Origin: Anaeramoeba flamelloides
Taxonomy: Eukaryota > Metamonada > Anaeramoebidae
Direction: 5' to 3'
Assembly: GCA_027625915.1 (NCBI GenBank)
Contig: JANTQA010000023.1
Span: 24,217,181-24,281,180 of the forward strand
Length of the DNA stretch: 64,000 nucleotides
Shown: in pieces, positions 21,897-33,462 of the stretch
How the letters are laid out: each line of letters starts with the position of its first letter
Position numbering within the stretch: position 1 is the stretch's first letter
The notes under the pieces: generated by a model
What the model was told of the DNA's origin: nothing
The model's input: the letters and a program-made list of their open reading frames with translations, nothing else
Database searches by the model: none
Position numbers and translations under genes: made by a program

Positions 21897-24800
21897 TTAA
21901 AAAAATACATTGAATATTTTTATAGTAAACCCACCACAACAAGCCAACAACACTTCCTTGGACGAATTATTAATACACCATTTAATCGAATTTACAGGCT
22001 GAGTAAAAAAATGTTTTTCAGGGAAAAATACTTTATTATTTGTAACCATTGAACAACTTTGCTTTTCAATATCAACATTTAACTGTAATACTTCAATTTT
22101 ACCCGATTTTAAGCCAATAGCCAAATATAGCGAATCATTAAACATTTTAGGAGCAAAATTTAAACAAGAAATTTCATCAGAAGCTTCATAATTAAAAACA
22201 TTTTTAATGGTTAATTTTTCTTTGTCTAATATCCAGCCTTTAATTGCTTTATCTCTAGAACCAGTTACAAAGAAATAATGATCGGGTGACCAACAACAAT
22301 CGATAATTGGCATTGAATGTTCTTTGATTTTATTAATTACCTTGAAACTGTTTACAACATCATATAATACAAATGTTCTGTCTCTAGAAATTGAGATAAG
22401 GAAGCTATCGTCAAAAGAAAAATCGGTTTTAATGATTTCAGATTTATGCTCTTGAATTTTTTGAACTAATTGCCAGTTTTCCGTTTCCCAGACAATAAAA
22501 TAGTTATCCCGTTGGTGCATTGATTTGGCTGATGAAATAATTAATTTCCCATTATGACTTGCTCTTACCGATAAGACTGGATTTTCATGGCCGTACATTT
22601 TTTGAACTTCTGGCCATAATGTTTTATTTTGAAGGTCATCCTGGATTGGTGGGGAATCATATACAGGGAAAGTAATTTCTATTTCTTCATCTTCTTCGAT
22701 ATTAATTTTTTTTTTTTTATTTTTCTTTTCATTTTCATTTTCTTTTTCTTTTTCATTTTCAATTTTTTTTTCATAAATGGTTCTACTCGAAAGTTTTAAT
22801 GGGGGCAAAATTGCACCTAAAAGATTGTTTGATGGCTTATAATTAGTTTTCGAAATAGCATTAATGGTTTTGACAAAAGTTGTTGTTCCTTCATAAACCC
22901 TTAAAAAACTCTCATCGGCGCCACTAATATACAGATTAGGTGTATTATTATTAATATAATCTATTGTCTTTAAACTATAACCATGGATTTGTGGCCTTGC
23001 TATTTCATAAAATGTTTCAAGATATTCACTATTTTGCTTCTTTTTTTTTAAATCCTTCCATTTACTAAATAACCGAGATGTTTCATCATCACTCACAGAA
23101 ATTAAATAATCACCATTTGAATCCCAAGCTATTTCATTTACAATATCAAAATGCCCAGTTACAGTCATTTGTGGGATCCACTCCTTATTTTTTTTTGAAT
23201 AAAGACCTAAAAAACCTTTAAAACCATGTGCAATAATACTCTTACCATTAGGACCAAAACAACCACCTAATTGATTTTTTTTTTTTTTATTTATTTTATT
23301 TTTTATATATTTAATAGAATATTTTGTTAATTATTAGTATGGTATTATCAGAAATTTATGAAATAAATAAAACAAAAAGTAATAATAAACTCCAATTTAG
23401 TCAAAAGCAGTTAAATTTTCTTAAAATTTATATATAGACTCAAAACAACAATAAACTTTGTTAAGATAATAGAAAACCTCGTGAATACAGTTGTAAGCTT
23501 TTATTTTTTTTTTTCAAATTATTATTTCGATTATATAATCATTCAGCATTTTCGGAAAAAAAATAACTATTATTAAAAAATAATAACTGCGAGACTATCT
23601 AAAATAAAAAAATAAAAGAGGAAAATTATTTTTAATTGCCTTCTACTCTTTTGAATTTTATATAAAAAAAAAAAATCTATACATTCTAAAGCACTCTATC
23701 TTGTAATTAAAAAAAAAAAAAAAAATCGTTCTCAATTTGTTGGAATGGAGGTAATTACATTTTTAAAGTTTTGAGCGCCACAATTTATTTTGAATTTTAA
23801 TATTAAAATCGTTACTTTATCATTAATGTTTTAATCAACAGTAAAGTTGAATTCATCCTAGAGTAATGTATTTACCAAATAAAAATAGTTTTTAAAAAAT
23901 TGATTAATTGAGCTTGAAAAAATAAAAAAAATTCATCTAGTAATGGTTCTTATCTATTTCATTTTTTATACAATTATTTCTCCTTTACTTCAATTTTATT
24001 GCAAATTGTAAATGGAAAAATTTTTTGTTTGAATTTTTTTTTGAGAAACAAATTCCTTTATATTTTCTCAAGAATTTCCAAAATTATTTTTTAAAATCGT
24101 ATTTTCATTTAATTCATCTAATTCTTATTTTTGGTGATTGAAAATTGGATATTTTTTGAGTTATTCGTTTTAGAGAAAAATAGTTTTTTTGTATAGAATT
24201 TCTTTGATTATAAAACAATTAATTTTGCAAGTGAATTGTGAACTAAAAAAGCAATGAATTCTGAATTTCGTTTTTTCTAAACAAAATTTCTTTTTCTTTG
24301 AGTTATATAATTTTTTCTAGTTGTTTTTTTTTGATTTCCATAAGCCAATCCTTTTCCTTTAATTTTTGAAACATTATTCTTTATTTTGACTTAGTTTGAT
24401 AAACAATATTTGAAAAAAGAATTTTAAAACAAATTTTTAAAAAATGTTGCGTAAAATAATCATAAATAGTAAATGTTGCGAGAAATCCAGGGATATGACT
24501 GGTTTGGATACATTCAAATTAAGAAGATAAAAAAGAAATAACTTCTATAAAAATATACTTTGTGTGAATTCTTTTTTTATTCATTCTTGAGTTCTACAAG
24601 TTTGTTTGAGAGAATGTGATCATTTGTATTTGGTCTTCTAAAAAAAAAAAGTTTTTTTTTAAAATAAATTTCTTCTCAAATCAATTCATTCTTTGATTGA
24701 TTTCAAAGATTCATCTGAACACACCCGTATAAACATATTTCTTGAACCAAAAGCTAATTTTATAAAAACCAAAAATTTAATCAAAAAAAATGTTCAAAAA

Positions 24801-27800
24801 ATTGGAAAAATGAAAGATTCAACTCTGATTTACTTGAGGTTCGTTTTCTTTTAAAAAATAGAAGTGATAAATGATATTTCGATTTTAAATTTTCACGATC
24901 TCTTGTGGCACTCAAAAAATCTTTTTTCAGTAAAATTGTCGCAATTAAAATCATAAAAATGTCAAAATGTAGTTATATCCTTAAATGATGATAAGTTTAT
25001 AACTTGTTTTTAATGATAATATAAATAACCTACAGAGTAAAGTCAAAATTAATCTCAATAAATAATTAACAATAGCTGTGTTTTGGAAAAAAAACATTCG
25101 ATAAAAAATAAGTATATACTTTTAAAAAGAAGCATGCCAACTCATTTCTTTAAATTTTGAATATTGTTTACTTGTTTAAAAAAAATTGAAAAATATTTAG
25201 ACTCCTCAAAAAATTTCTAGTACCACCTAAAAGAATATTTTGAGATAATTTTTTTGAAATTTATTTTTTATTTCAAAATATTAGAAGGTATTATTTTTTA
25301 TAAGTTAAATAGTCTTCATATTGTTAAACATTCATTTTTTTTTTTTTTTTTAATATTTTGTTGGTTATTAAGTAATTACTTTTCTTTAAACAAGAAGTTT
25401 GTTTATAATGATGGAGTGTAAATTTAATTCTATTAATAGAAAAAAAAATTCATATTAATTATTTCAAAAATTGTATCATAAAATGTATATTTTTAATTTG
25501 TAAATAAAATATTTATAATACTTGGTTCATAATTTTTGAAACTAACATTATTCACACTAGTTGATCCTTTTTTGGACACATTACTTTGTATTAGAATAAT
25601 TCACATTAGAATTATAAATACCTTGTAAATTAAACAAGATTTAATATTAAGTTTTGTGAATATGGATAAATAATCCTTTTTTTTTTTTTTTTTTTGTCAA
25701 AGTTATAACGAGGATAAAAATCTCTCAATAAAGTTTAGTTAATCGGACAAACTGGAGGTTCTATCTTTTGATATTACCTCTCTTCAGTTCAGTACAAAAA
25801 ATAAAATAAGTCTTTTTTTATTTTTTTTTTAATTTTTCCCTGGCTGGATTTCCTTTATATTGAGAAGAAGAGTTACAAATGAAAAAAATCAAGTGGTTAC
25901 TTTACTAATACTGAGATAATGAAACACGAAAGTATGGGTAATTTGAGAATAAAATAGATACAGGTAAAGTCAAAAAATGACCAATGGTTTAAAGCAAAAA
26001 AGAACAAAAAAAAAAAAAAAAGAAATTACAACAACTTAAACAACGATCACCAAGTGAACATTCATAAACAATATACTTTTAAATAAAAGTATCGTGTTTG
26101 TGATTTTGAGTGCTCTTAATGTAAACCCTGGCATTGTTTTTTATTTTTATTTTTTTAAAAAATTTCTTATTAATAAAAACCTTCTAAAATTTTTTAATCC
26201 TTTTTTTTTTTTATTGTTTTTCTTTTTAATTAATCTTTTTATTTTTTCATTTTTTTTGAATTAATGAAAAACTTGTAACCAACACGATTCCAAAATATAT
26301 TTTTTTTATGACCATTTAAATTACTAATTTACCATTAGTAATCAAGTGAGTGCTTTCAAGTGCCTAGCTTTTTCAGGATTCAAAATAATAGAGAAAAATC
26401 AAAGATTTTTCTCAATTCTTTTAAATTCTGGAAAACCTAACAAAAGTGCCTAGGTTTTTTTTTGTTTCAGAAATAAACTAAAAATTAAATAAAATTCTCG
26501 GTTTATTTCTGTAACTAAAAAAAACCTAACGAAAGTGCCTAGGTTTTTTTTAGTTTCAGAAATAAACTGAAAATTAAATAAATTCTCAGTTTATTTCTGA
26601 AACTAAAAAAACCCTAACGGCAGTAAGAAGATCTTTTATTTCTCCTTTTATCAATAATAAAAAAAAAATAAAAAAAAAACAACAATTAGTCTTTTTTTAA
26701 GTAAATATGATCTTATGTGTGTATAAATTCTGGAATTATAGTTTATAATATGCTGTAATAAAAGCTTTATGTAGTTTATATTTGTTTTATAATTGATAAT
26801 TCAAAATATGAAAATGTAATAAAGAACTTTATTATAACTGGTCAAAATTTAACTGAAATTTCGATGATTATAATAAAACAAAAAAAAAAATAAAAAAGTA
26901 TGATGAATTATTACCTAAATAACCCAATTGCTTATATCTTCCTGAATCCCCAACACGTACATGACTTACCCAAATTTTACTTTTTGGGTCTTGTTTCCAA
27001 ATCAACATTGTTTTATCCATGGAAACAGATAATAAATAAATTTTTTCCTTTTGGCTTTTAGTATTAGTTTTTTTCCACCAAGAAACCGATTGTATCCATC
27101 CATCATGTTCACCTAATACAGATTCTAAAACAATTTCGATTTCCTTTTCTTTATTTGTAAAAAATCTCCAAATACGGATATAATTATCTTGACTTCCAGA
27201 TGCAAGAAACAATTCCTTCCCGTCATTAAAAACAATTGTATCTAAAGTTTTTATCCAATCTTTGTGTCCTCTTAGTTCTTGATATATTTTAAATTCATTA
27301 CCTTCATTTACATTTGATGTATAGATTAAGAGCTTTGATTGAACATTAGCCATGGCCAAAATAACCGTTTCATTATTTAAAATCGACAATGAAACACATT
27401 CAATTAATTTGTAATAGCCAAAAGAAAATTCTTGGATTTTTTTTAATTCCTTTGGTGCTGATAAATTATCACACTAATTTTTTTGAAAAAAAAAAAAAAA
27501 AAAGATATTTTTGGGTGTAAATTAAGAAATTAATATTGAAAATTAGTTGAAATTTTGAAAAAAAATTAAATCAAGCAGTGTATTAAGAAAACATTAAATA
27601 ATATTCATTGTTTTTTGAATTTTAAAAAAAATATTTTAAATATGATACCCAAAGCAAAATTATTCTTTAATTTAATTAATAATTGCAATTATAACAATGC
27701 CCAAATTATGAGTAAAGAGATCAGAACAAGAAAAAAACAATAAATTTTATCATAAAGTAGTAAACTAGATGAAAATATAAATCATCAGGTGAGATTTAGC

Positions 27801-28989
27801 ATTAAATTAGTTTTATTATTACAGAATAATTCTAAAATCATTTTAAATGAATAATAATTGTTTTTTATTTTCATTAATATTACAAATTTATGTCTCAAAG
27901 ATCAATTTTGAATGTTTTTATTTTTTTATACTTTGTACATTTTCCAAATTTACCTTTTTGAAGTTGTTTCAGTCTTCCTCTTTTTTTTTGTTTTTAGGTG
28001 TTTGGGGAAGGGTAAAAGGAATAAAAAATCATTATAAGAATTGGACGATTTGTTCCTGATTAGATCTTAAACTAAATAACTGTATCTTGATCAGATCTTG
28101 AACAAATTGAACTGGACTTATGCAACTGAAGAGATCTGAATCCAACTGATGCAATTTGAAACCAAACCAAAGTGAACCGAATCGACCTTTCCATACAATC
28201 TTTCGAGTCGTTACTTGGAATGGGTTTTTGCTGTCGTGTCTGTGTCTTGTACTGATATTTTGTGAAAACAAGATTTGGGAAACTTGGAAAAAAAAAAAAA
28301 AAATAAAATAAAATTAAAAGTCAGAAAATAATTAATGAATTACATACTTTAAAAATTTGAACCATTCCTTGTGTATTTGAAATTGCAATTAGAAACGAAT
28401 TTTTGATTACCACAAAATCCAATGAATTGATTGAATTCTTTTCAGTGTCTTCTATTTTACAAACAACTTGCCACTTTTGAAATATTTTTTATACAATTAA
28501 GAAAAGTAAAAAATAAAGAATGAGAAATTAAAAGGTTTTAGAAACAAATCAGTTTGATTTTTAAAAATGGAGGAATGGCTTTTTAGAAGTTATCTTTTTT
28601 TTTAAAGGTTTAATTATGATTCAAATTTTGAAAACGATTATTTCTTCTTTTTGTTTTGTCTGAAATTGAAAAAAGAAGAACAGAAGGAAAAAAAAAAAAA
28701 AAAAAGAATTAAAAAGAAAAAAAGAGAGCTTTACTTCATTATCTATTTCTTTCCATAACAATAAAACACCAAAAGAATCAGCAGTAAGAAGAAAATTGTT
28801 TAACCATTTAGTTATCGACACTTTTCCTTTATGACTATTGAGGATCGCTATTACTCGAGAGCTATTTACGTCAGCAAGTACAACCGAATTTAAACTCCCA
28901 TAAGAGATAATATTTGTTTCTTTATTCCAATCCAACGTTTTACCTGTTTCATTTATCCCAGAACTACCAAAAAGAAATGAAATTGACAT
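21897..28989 (-). CDS. ELP2: Elongator complex protein 2 (WD40 double beta-propeller), four coding exons
   Basis: ELP2 is a core Elongator subunit; the complex modifies wobble uridine 34 of tRNAs. Coding exons are 28989-28735, 28473-28348, 27473-26915 and 23266-21897, with introns of 261, 874 and 3648 bp, all GT-AG. Phases match (0, 0, 1), giving 769 residues, close to the usual ~780-830. Family signatures: the N-terminal start with SLNSVVLADVNSSRVIAIL; GHKDWIKTLD then LASGSQDNYIRIWRF in exon 3; and across the last junction GYLG|GCFGPNGKSIIAHGF then EWIPQ and GHFDIVNEIAWD, followed by DDETSRLF. TLWPEVQKMYGHE, SRDRTFVLYD and WSPDHYFFVTGSRDKAIKGW follow in the expected order. A Lys/Glu/Asn-rich insert (residues about 455-485) interrupts the second propeller. 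The last residues end soon after the final blade (TIKIFNVFF). The third intron is far longer than the others and full of repeats. Confidence 0.95.
25837..26063. repeat. Dispersed repeat in ELP2 intron 3, copy 1
   Basis: Shares over 200 bp in the same orientation with 45204-45430, including CCTGGCTG, TTCTTTATATTG-GAAGAAGAGTTACAAA, TCAAGTGGTTAC, GAACACGAAAGTATG-like sequence and a GAAATTACAACAA segment after an A run. It has no recognisable Pol III boxes or coding frame. The A run near the end suggests a retroposed sequence, but the family is unknown. Confidence 0.6.
26360..26618. repeat. Three tandem hairpin units (~87 bp each) in ELP2 intron 3
   Basis: Three consecutive units each start GTGCCTAG and end CCTAAC, and each is an almost perfect palindrome. 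Units 2 and 3 use AGTTTCAGAAATAAACTGA and its complement around AATTAAATAAATTCT. Unit 1 uses a different stem (AGAGAAAAATC / GATTTTTCTC). Spacers are only AAAA or GAAA. The unit-1 stem and the GTGCC..CTAG motif recur at 12445-12480 and 13380-13883. Confidence 0.7.
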
Positions 28990-29457
28990 ATTTTAGCTTT
29001 GAATATTAAAAGCAATAAACGAAGAGTAATTTAAAAAAAATGAAAAATTATTTAGCAATACGTCATAAATATCCTTACTTTTTTGGTCAATTTGTAATTA
29101 ACTTTTTTAACAATTAAAATTCTTCCAGATCAATTTTTTTCAAGAAGTTCCAAATTCAGTTCTAAGTGGTATTACTTATCAGTTGTTTTCAGATTTTGGT
29201 GAAGATCATTTAAAAAAGAAATTTGAACTTTTTTAACTCTCTTGCTGTATTATTGAACTTTGGTTCTTTTGACAACTTAAATAATTGAGATTTTACTTGT
29301 TTATTATTTTTAAATCCGTAAAATAGAACAAGAATTTTATTTTCCATTCAAGAGTAAAGTCATTATTTTTTGTTTTCTTCGAATAATGAAAAATATGAGT
29401 TACACTATTTAAAGTCAACAAAACAGGAAGAATGTCATAAAAAATATCTTGTGTTAA
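28990..29457. other. Region upstream of ELP2
   Basis: No gene seen. It should include the ELP2 promoter and leader; no clear core promoter motif could be picked out against the AT-rich background. Confidence 0.4.
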
Positions 29458-30849
29458 GTGTAACGAGGTCGGGTTCTTTTCCTTCTTGGCTGATCCATCT
29501 TGGACTTTGTATAAATTCTAAAAGTGGATAAAAAAATGGTTCATTTTGATTTTTAGAAATCAGAATTGATAAGTATAAGACAACGAGTTTGGTAGGTTAG
29601 TTAGTAAAAAATGTTAAATTTATGGACTACTGAATTGTAATACTTATTTAGGTGTTAATCAATTTCAGAAAATAATAAATAATATTAATAAAAATCATAA
29701 ACACATTTTAAAAATGATTTCTGGATTTTTAATGTTTTTGTATTAAATATGTGGTTGTTTTCATTAACTGTCATACTTTTCTGGTATCTTTCAAGGGTCA
29801 AGAAACTTGGTCATCTATTTGGTATTTTAAATGACAACAAATACCATTTAATAAATTATTGGAGATGTTTCGGTTTGTTCAAATTTGAAAAAAGTATTTT
29901 CGATTTTATCTTGGCATTTCTGCCCCAAATCACTTTTAAATACAATAGAAAATTACTAAATAAACCAAATTTCATAATAAATGGCCCACCTTACTTTTGA
30001 ATTTTGAATTGCTTTGGTATCGTTTTGAAGTTTTTCCTCTCACAATGAAAGGTTTGCAAATAAATGATTTTTTCTCTTTTTTATTTTTTCAATAGTGTTT
30101 TGTTAAAATGGAAAAAGAAAATGAAAAATTGGAAAGAAGTAACCGATGAATTAATGAAAAAATTTTGTTTCAAATATGAAAAAGAGATTAGATTTAGTTA
30201 TTCAAATCGAAGGAGAATCGATAAATGGGTTTTTTTACTTATTTAAAGTGTCTATTTTTCATGTAATGCTTCATTCAAAATAAAGGGCCCAATTTTTTTT
30301 AACAGTTTTTTTTATTTTTTTTTCTTTTATTTTTAGACAAAAAACAAATATATCTTGAGTATAGTATTGAATATTAAAATCTAAATTTTTCTATTATAAT
30401 CGATAACTTCAATTATTAAAAATATTTTTCTGTAAAATTTGATTTTTAATTGGCCAATTATTATGAAATATAGTTTACATTAAATATATGAACAAGTTTC
30501 TTCACCCTTGAAAGATACCAGAAAAGTATGACAGTTAATGAAAACAACCACATATTTAATACAAAAACATTAAAAATCCAGAAATCATTTTTAAAATGTG
30601 TTTATGATTTTTATTAATATTATTTATTTTTTTCTGAAATTGATTAACACCTAAATAAGTATTACAATTCAAAGACTTATAAACTTAACATTTTTTACTA
30701 ACTAATCTCTGAAACTCGTTGTCTTATACTTATCAATTCTGATTTTGGAAAAAGGAAGAATAATTTCATCATTTTCTATCCACTATTAAAATTTATACAA
30801 AGTTCAAGATCGATCAGCCAAGAACAAAAAGAACCCGGCCTTGTAATAT
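29458..30849. mobile_element. TTAA-flanked long foldback element (1.39 kb, ~350-bp arms)
   Basis: TTAA lies on both sides (29454-29457, 30850-30853). The ends are complementary from the first base (GTGTAACGAGGTCGGGTTC against ATATTACAAGGCCGGGTTC). The arms run to about 29806 and 30508 and remain highly complementary, for example GTATCTTTCAAGGGT and ACCCTTGAAAGATAC, and ATACTTATCAATTCTGATTT. The central ~700 bp has short open stretches (to 30000, and 30064-30246) without a recognisable transposase. The ends and the GATCGATCAGCCAAGAAC arm motif relate it to the elements at 12770 and 50020. Piggybac-type target, non-autonomous. Confidence 0.8.
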
Positions 30850-31023
30850 TTAAAACAAGGTATTTTTTTTACATTCTACCTATATTATAATCTTTAAGAT
30901 CTATTTCGTTTCATGACTCGGAAAATTTAAAAAAAAAAAAATCACTTAATTTTAAAAATATCAAAAGAGACGTTTAATAACTCTAAACAATTATTTAACA
31001 ACAATTCTCTTTACAATAACTAA

Positions 31024-31338
31024 AAAATAAGATTATTTGAATCTTTTATATTAAGTCAATTAACATATGGATTGGAAATTTTAAATTATGAAATTAAAAC
31101 CTTAATTTACTTAAATTCTTGGATTAATTCATGTATTATTGAAATATGTAAAATAAACAGAAACACACCAATTCTAATTTATAAAACAGAATTTAAAATT
31201 GAAAATCTAATAATTTGGTTAATAAAAAAAAATCAAATTCAAAAAAAAGTAAAAAATTTATCTCTCGCATATTTGGAACAATTAATAAAATATAATCAAA
31301 GAATCAATAATAAAATCAATTGGAATTCAAAAAAATGA
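31024..31338 (+). pseudogene. 5'-truncated LINE-type reverse transcriptase, C-terminal fragment
   Basis: Open for about 104 codons with no ATG at its start. It reads FESFILSQLTYGLEI, then about 20 residues on NRNTPILIYKTEFKIENLI. The pattern of a (S/T)YG(x)E motif followed by a helix, then (R/N)xTP and a Glu-rich segment, is what follows the catalytic domain in non-LTR retrotransposon reverse transcriptases. The catalytic palm motifs are absent because the upstream 170 bp is non-coding and the foldback element lies beyond. I infer a truncated LINE copy; a host gene exon is the alternative. Confidence 0.4.
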
Positions 31339-32888
31339 ATTGAATTGAAAGAATAAATTTATAAATTTAGATATTGTGAATTATTGAATTCCCAGAGCCG
31401 AAATGTGCCAGATATATTTCAAAATAATAAAAAATCAAAACCCTTCATTTAAAACTCAAAAATATTTAAGATATTTATTGTTTTTCAAACGTAAACTTTT
31501 TCTTTGTGAAAAATTAGATAAATAATTTGAGATAAATAACCAATAAGAAAGAGATTAGAACTCTTAAAAGCTTAAGATAGTATTATAGTTGCTGTGGAAA
31601 GATTTTGAATATTCCTTGTATTATTAGGCAAAGTTTGAGAATTTTCTGATCTTCTTAGTTTCCAATTGTAACAAAGTGAATTAAGATGTATTTTACTAAT
31701 AAATTTGGCTTTAAATATGATATTTAAAGTTATTTAACAGTACTTTTGAAATTTTTATTTACGAAGTTGCTTAATTGAATAACCGAGATTTGTGAGTCTC
31801 TGAATGTCAAACCAATTGACAGCTTATTTTGGTACAAGTTACCAAAACACTTGTTCAAGAAAAACTAAAAAAAAAGTATACTTGATAATTTGGGGAATGT
31901 TTGAAAAAGGAATGAATTCCCTTTCTTTGTTTAAAAATAATGTCTATTGATAAACATTATTTTTTTCTCATTTTCAAAAAAAACTCAAACATTTTAAATA
32001 AGAAAAAAAAATATTTGATATCTTTTTTTCAAGAAAAAAGAAAGAAGAGACCATTAATAAAAGATTTTGAAAAGTAGAAAAAAATAAATTATCATTTAAG
32101 GGACTAATCTTGTATATTTTTTTTACCTAAATTTAATAGAGATTAAGAAAATTTTTGCTCAATTACTTCGATTTGAAAAAACGTGTTTATTTTCAATATT
32201 AAATATATGTCTAAAGAAGGAATACTTATTTAGAAAAGGGTCAAAAAAAAAATAATAGAGACTAGTCCCTTAAGAAAAAAAAAACATTTATTTTACTCTG
32301 AAATATCAAGAAATTCTACAGGAATGTTCAAAATCATTCGTTGTTAAAAACACCTAGTGCATGCAGGTTTTTATGTTTGATCTTTTTTAAGAATTAGTTG
32401 ACAAAAGGGAAACAAAAGAGGAAATAGATCTCATTGTAAGGATGGAAGATCGAGTTTGTCTCTGTAAAATTTAAACCTTATTTTAGTTACCAATATGAAA
32501 ATGTAAAATTTAACTTCAAGATTTTCGCGAACTAACATGGAATAAAAAGCGATCCTTTGAAGAATAAATTCCTCAAAGTACCAATAAAAAATAACAAATT
32601 AGTTGTTTTGAGTAAAAAGTTGTTTACATTCTTTTGGTTTGTTTTAAGTTTTGACGAGTGTAGATCGATAATTGAAAAAATTAATAGCATCTCATATTGT
32701 TTCATTTGCTCAACAATCACCAGTTATAATTCTTCCTTTTAGATCCCCTTCCAGATTCAAAATAATGAGATGATATTTCTCTGGGGCTAAGATTATTTTA
32801 ATCGCCGTCTTCGAACTCCCCAATATCATATTATCTCACTTAGAACAATCTCATTTTTTTCGTTCTTCTAGGCAAAAATCAGATTATA
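31339..32888. other. Intergenic, partly coding-like DNA
   Basis: Contains the MITE at 32100-32269. An open stretch at 32557-32742 (plus) reads LSFDECRSIIEKINS, faintly like the start of a 2-oxoglutarate oxygenase domain, but no metal-binding residues follow in any frame, so it is not called. No other gene is seen. Confidence 0.35.
32100..32269. mobile_element. Small TTAA-flanked MITE, copy 2 (GGGACTAATC)
   Basis: TTAA on both sides (32096-32099, 32270-32273). The ends are GGGACTAATCTTGTATA and TAATAGAGACTAGTCCC, with an interior matching copy 1 at 11588-11759. The intact flanking TTAA pair defines the target duplication of the family. Confidence 0.75.
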
Positions 32889-33191
32889 ATGAGGAAATTA
32901 TTTCCAAACCAAAACAACAAACACCGATATTTCCAGTTCTGTAATTTTATTTAACACCTTAAAATTTGATTATAATAAAAAGTTAGAAAATAATTCACTT
33001 TTCAGCAAGTTTTGGAATCATTTTTTTCGGAATCCTTTTTATTTTCTTCATGTCCAAATTTGTTCAAGAGTGGATTTCAAACTTTTCAGGTCAATCAATA
33101 GATATCACGAAACATGACGAACTCGCATATCAACTCTGTGGAATTGTGAACAAACTACAGGCTGGTTCAATAAGCAGTTTCCAAAAGTAAT

Positions 33192-33222
<31 letters not shown>

Positions 33223-33462
33223 GGTTTTAACTTTTCCCAAACTAATTTTCTAATTTGGTTCAAAAAACATATTTTAAACCAAGAACTTCATAACTCTTTT
33301 TTTTTTTCATCAGATCCTTTCTTAAATATTTTTTTAATTTTCTTAAGGATCGTTAATTAACATGCTTACTTTTTTCTCAGAATAACTTTTGTTTCAACCA
33401 CTTGTTTTCAAATAATACCTGTCTGTGATTTTGTTTCTCTGAATTCCTTTTCCTGGGACTAA
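32889..33462 (+). CDS. Candidate small single-pass membrane protein, three exons
   Basis: Proposed exons 32889-32940, 33006-33186 and 33381-33462, with GT-AG introns (TTCT|GTAATT ... TTTTCAG|CA; CAAAA|GTAATT ... TTTTCTCAG|A), join in phase from an ATG to a TAA and give 104 residues. The model has a short basic N-terminus, one hydrophobic segment (SFGIIFFGILFIFFM), and a polar part including SGQSIDITKHDELAYQL. The second intron contains a T run of 29. I do not recognise the product. Another reading frame through the first two segments is also open for 40-50 codons, so the frame choice is uncertain and the whole model could be chance. Transcript evidence would decide. Confidence 0.27.

Noticed and set aside
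28032-28271. 79-codon minus-strand frame in ELP2 intron 2
   Set aside because: Lies inside an intron defined by matching exon phases, no homology, and moderate GC makes a chance frame of this length likely.
32557-32742. Open stretch with LSFDECRSIIEKINS, like a 2-oxoglutarate oxygenase start
   Set aside because: No HxD...H metal motif follows in any frame or plausible exon, and the opposite strand is equally open.
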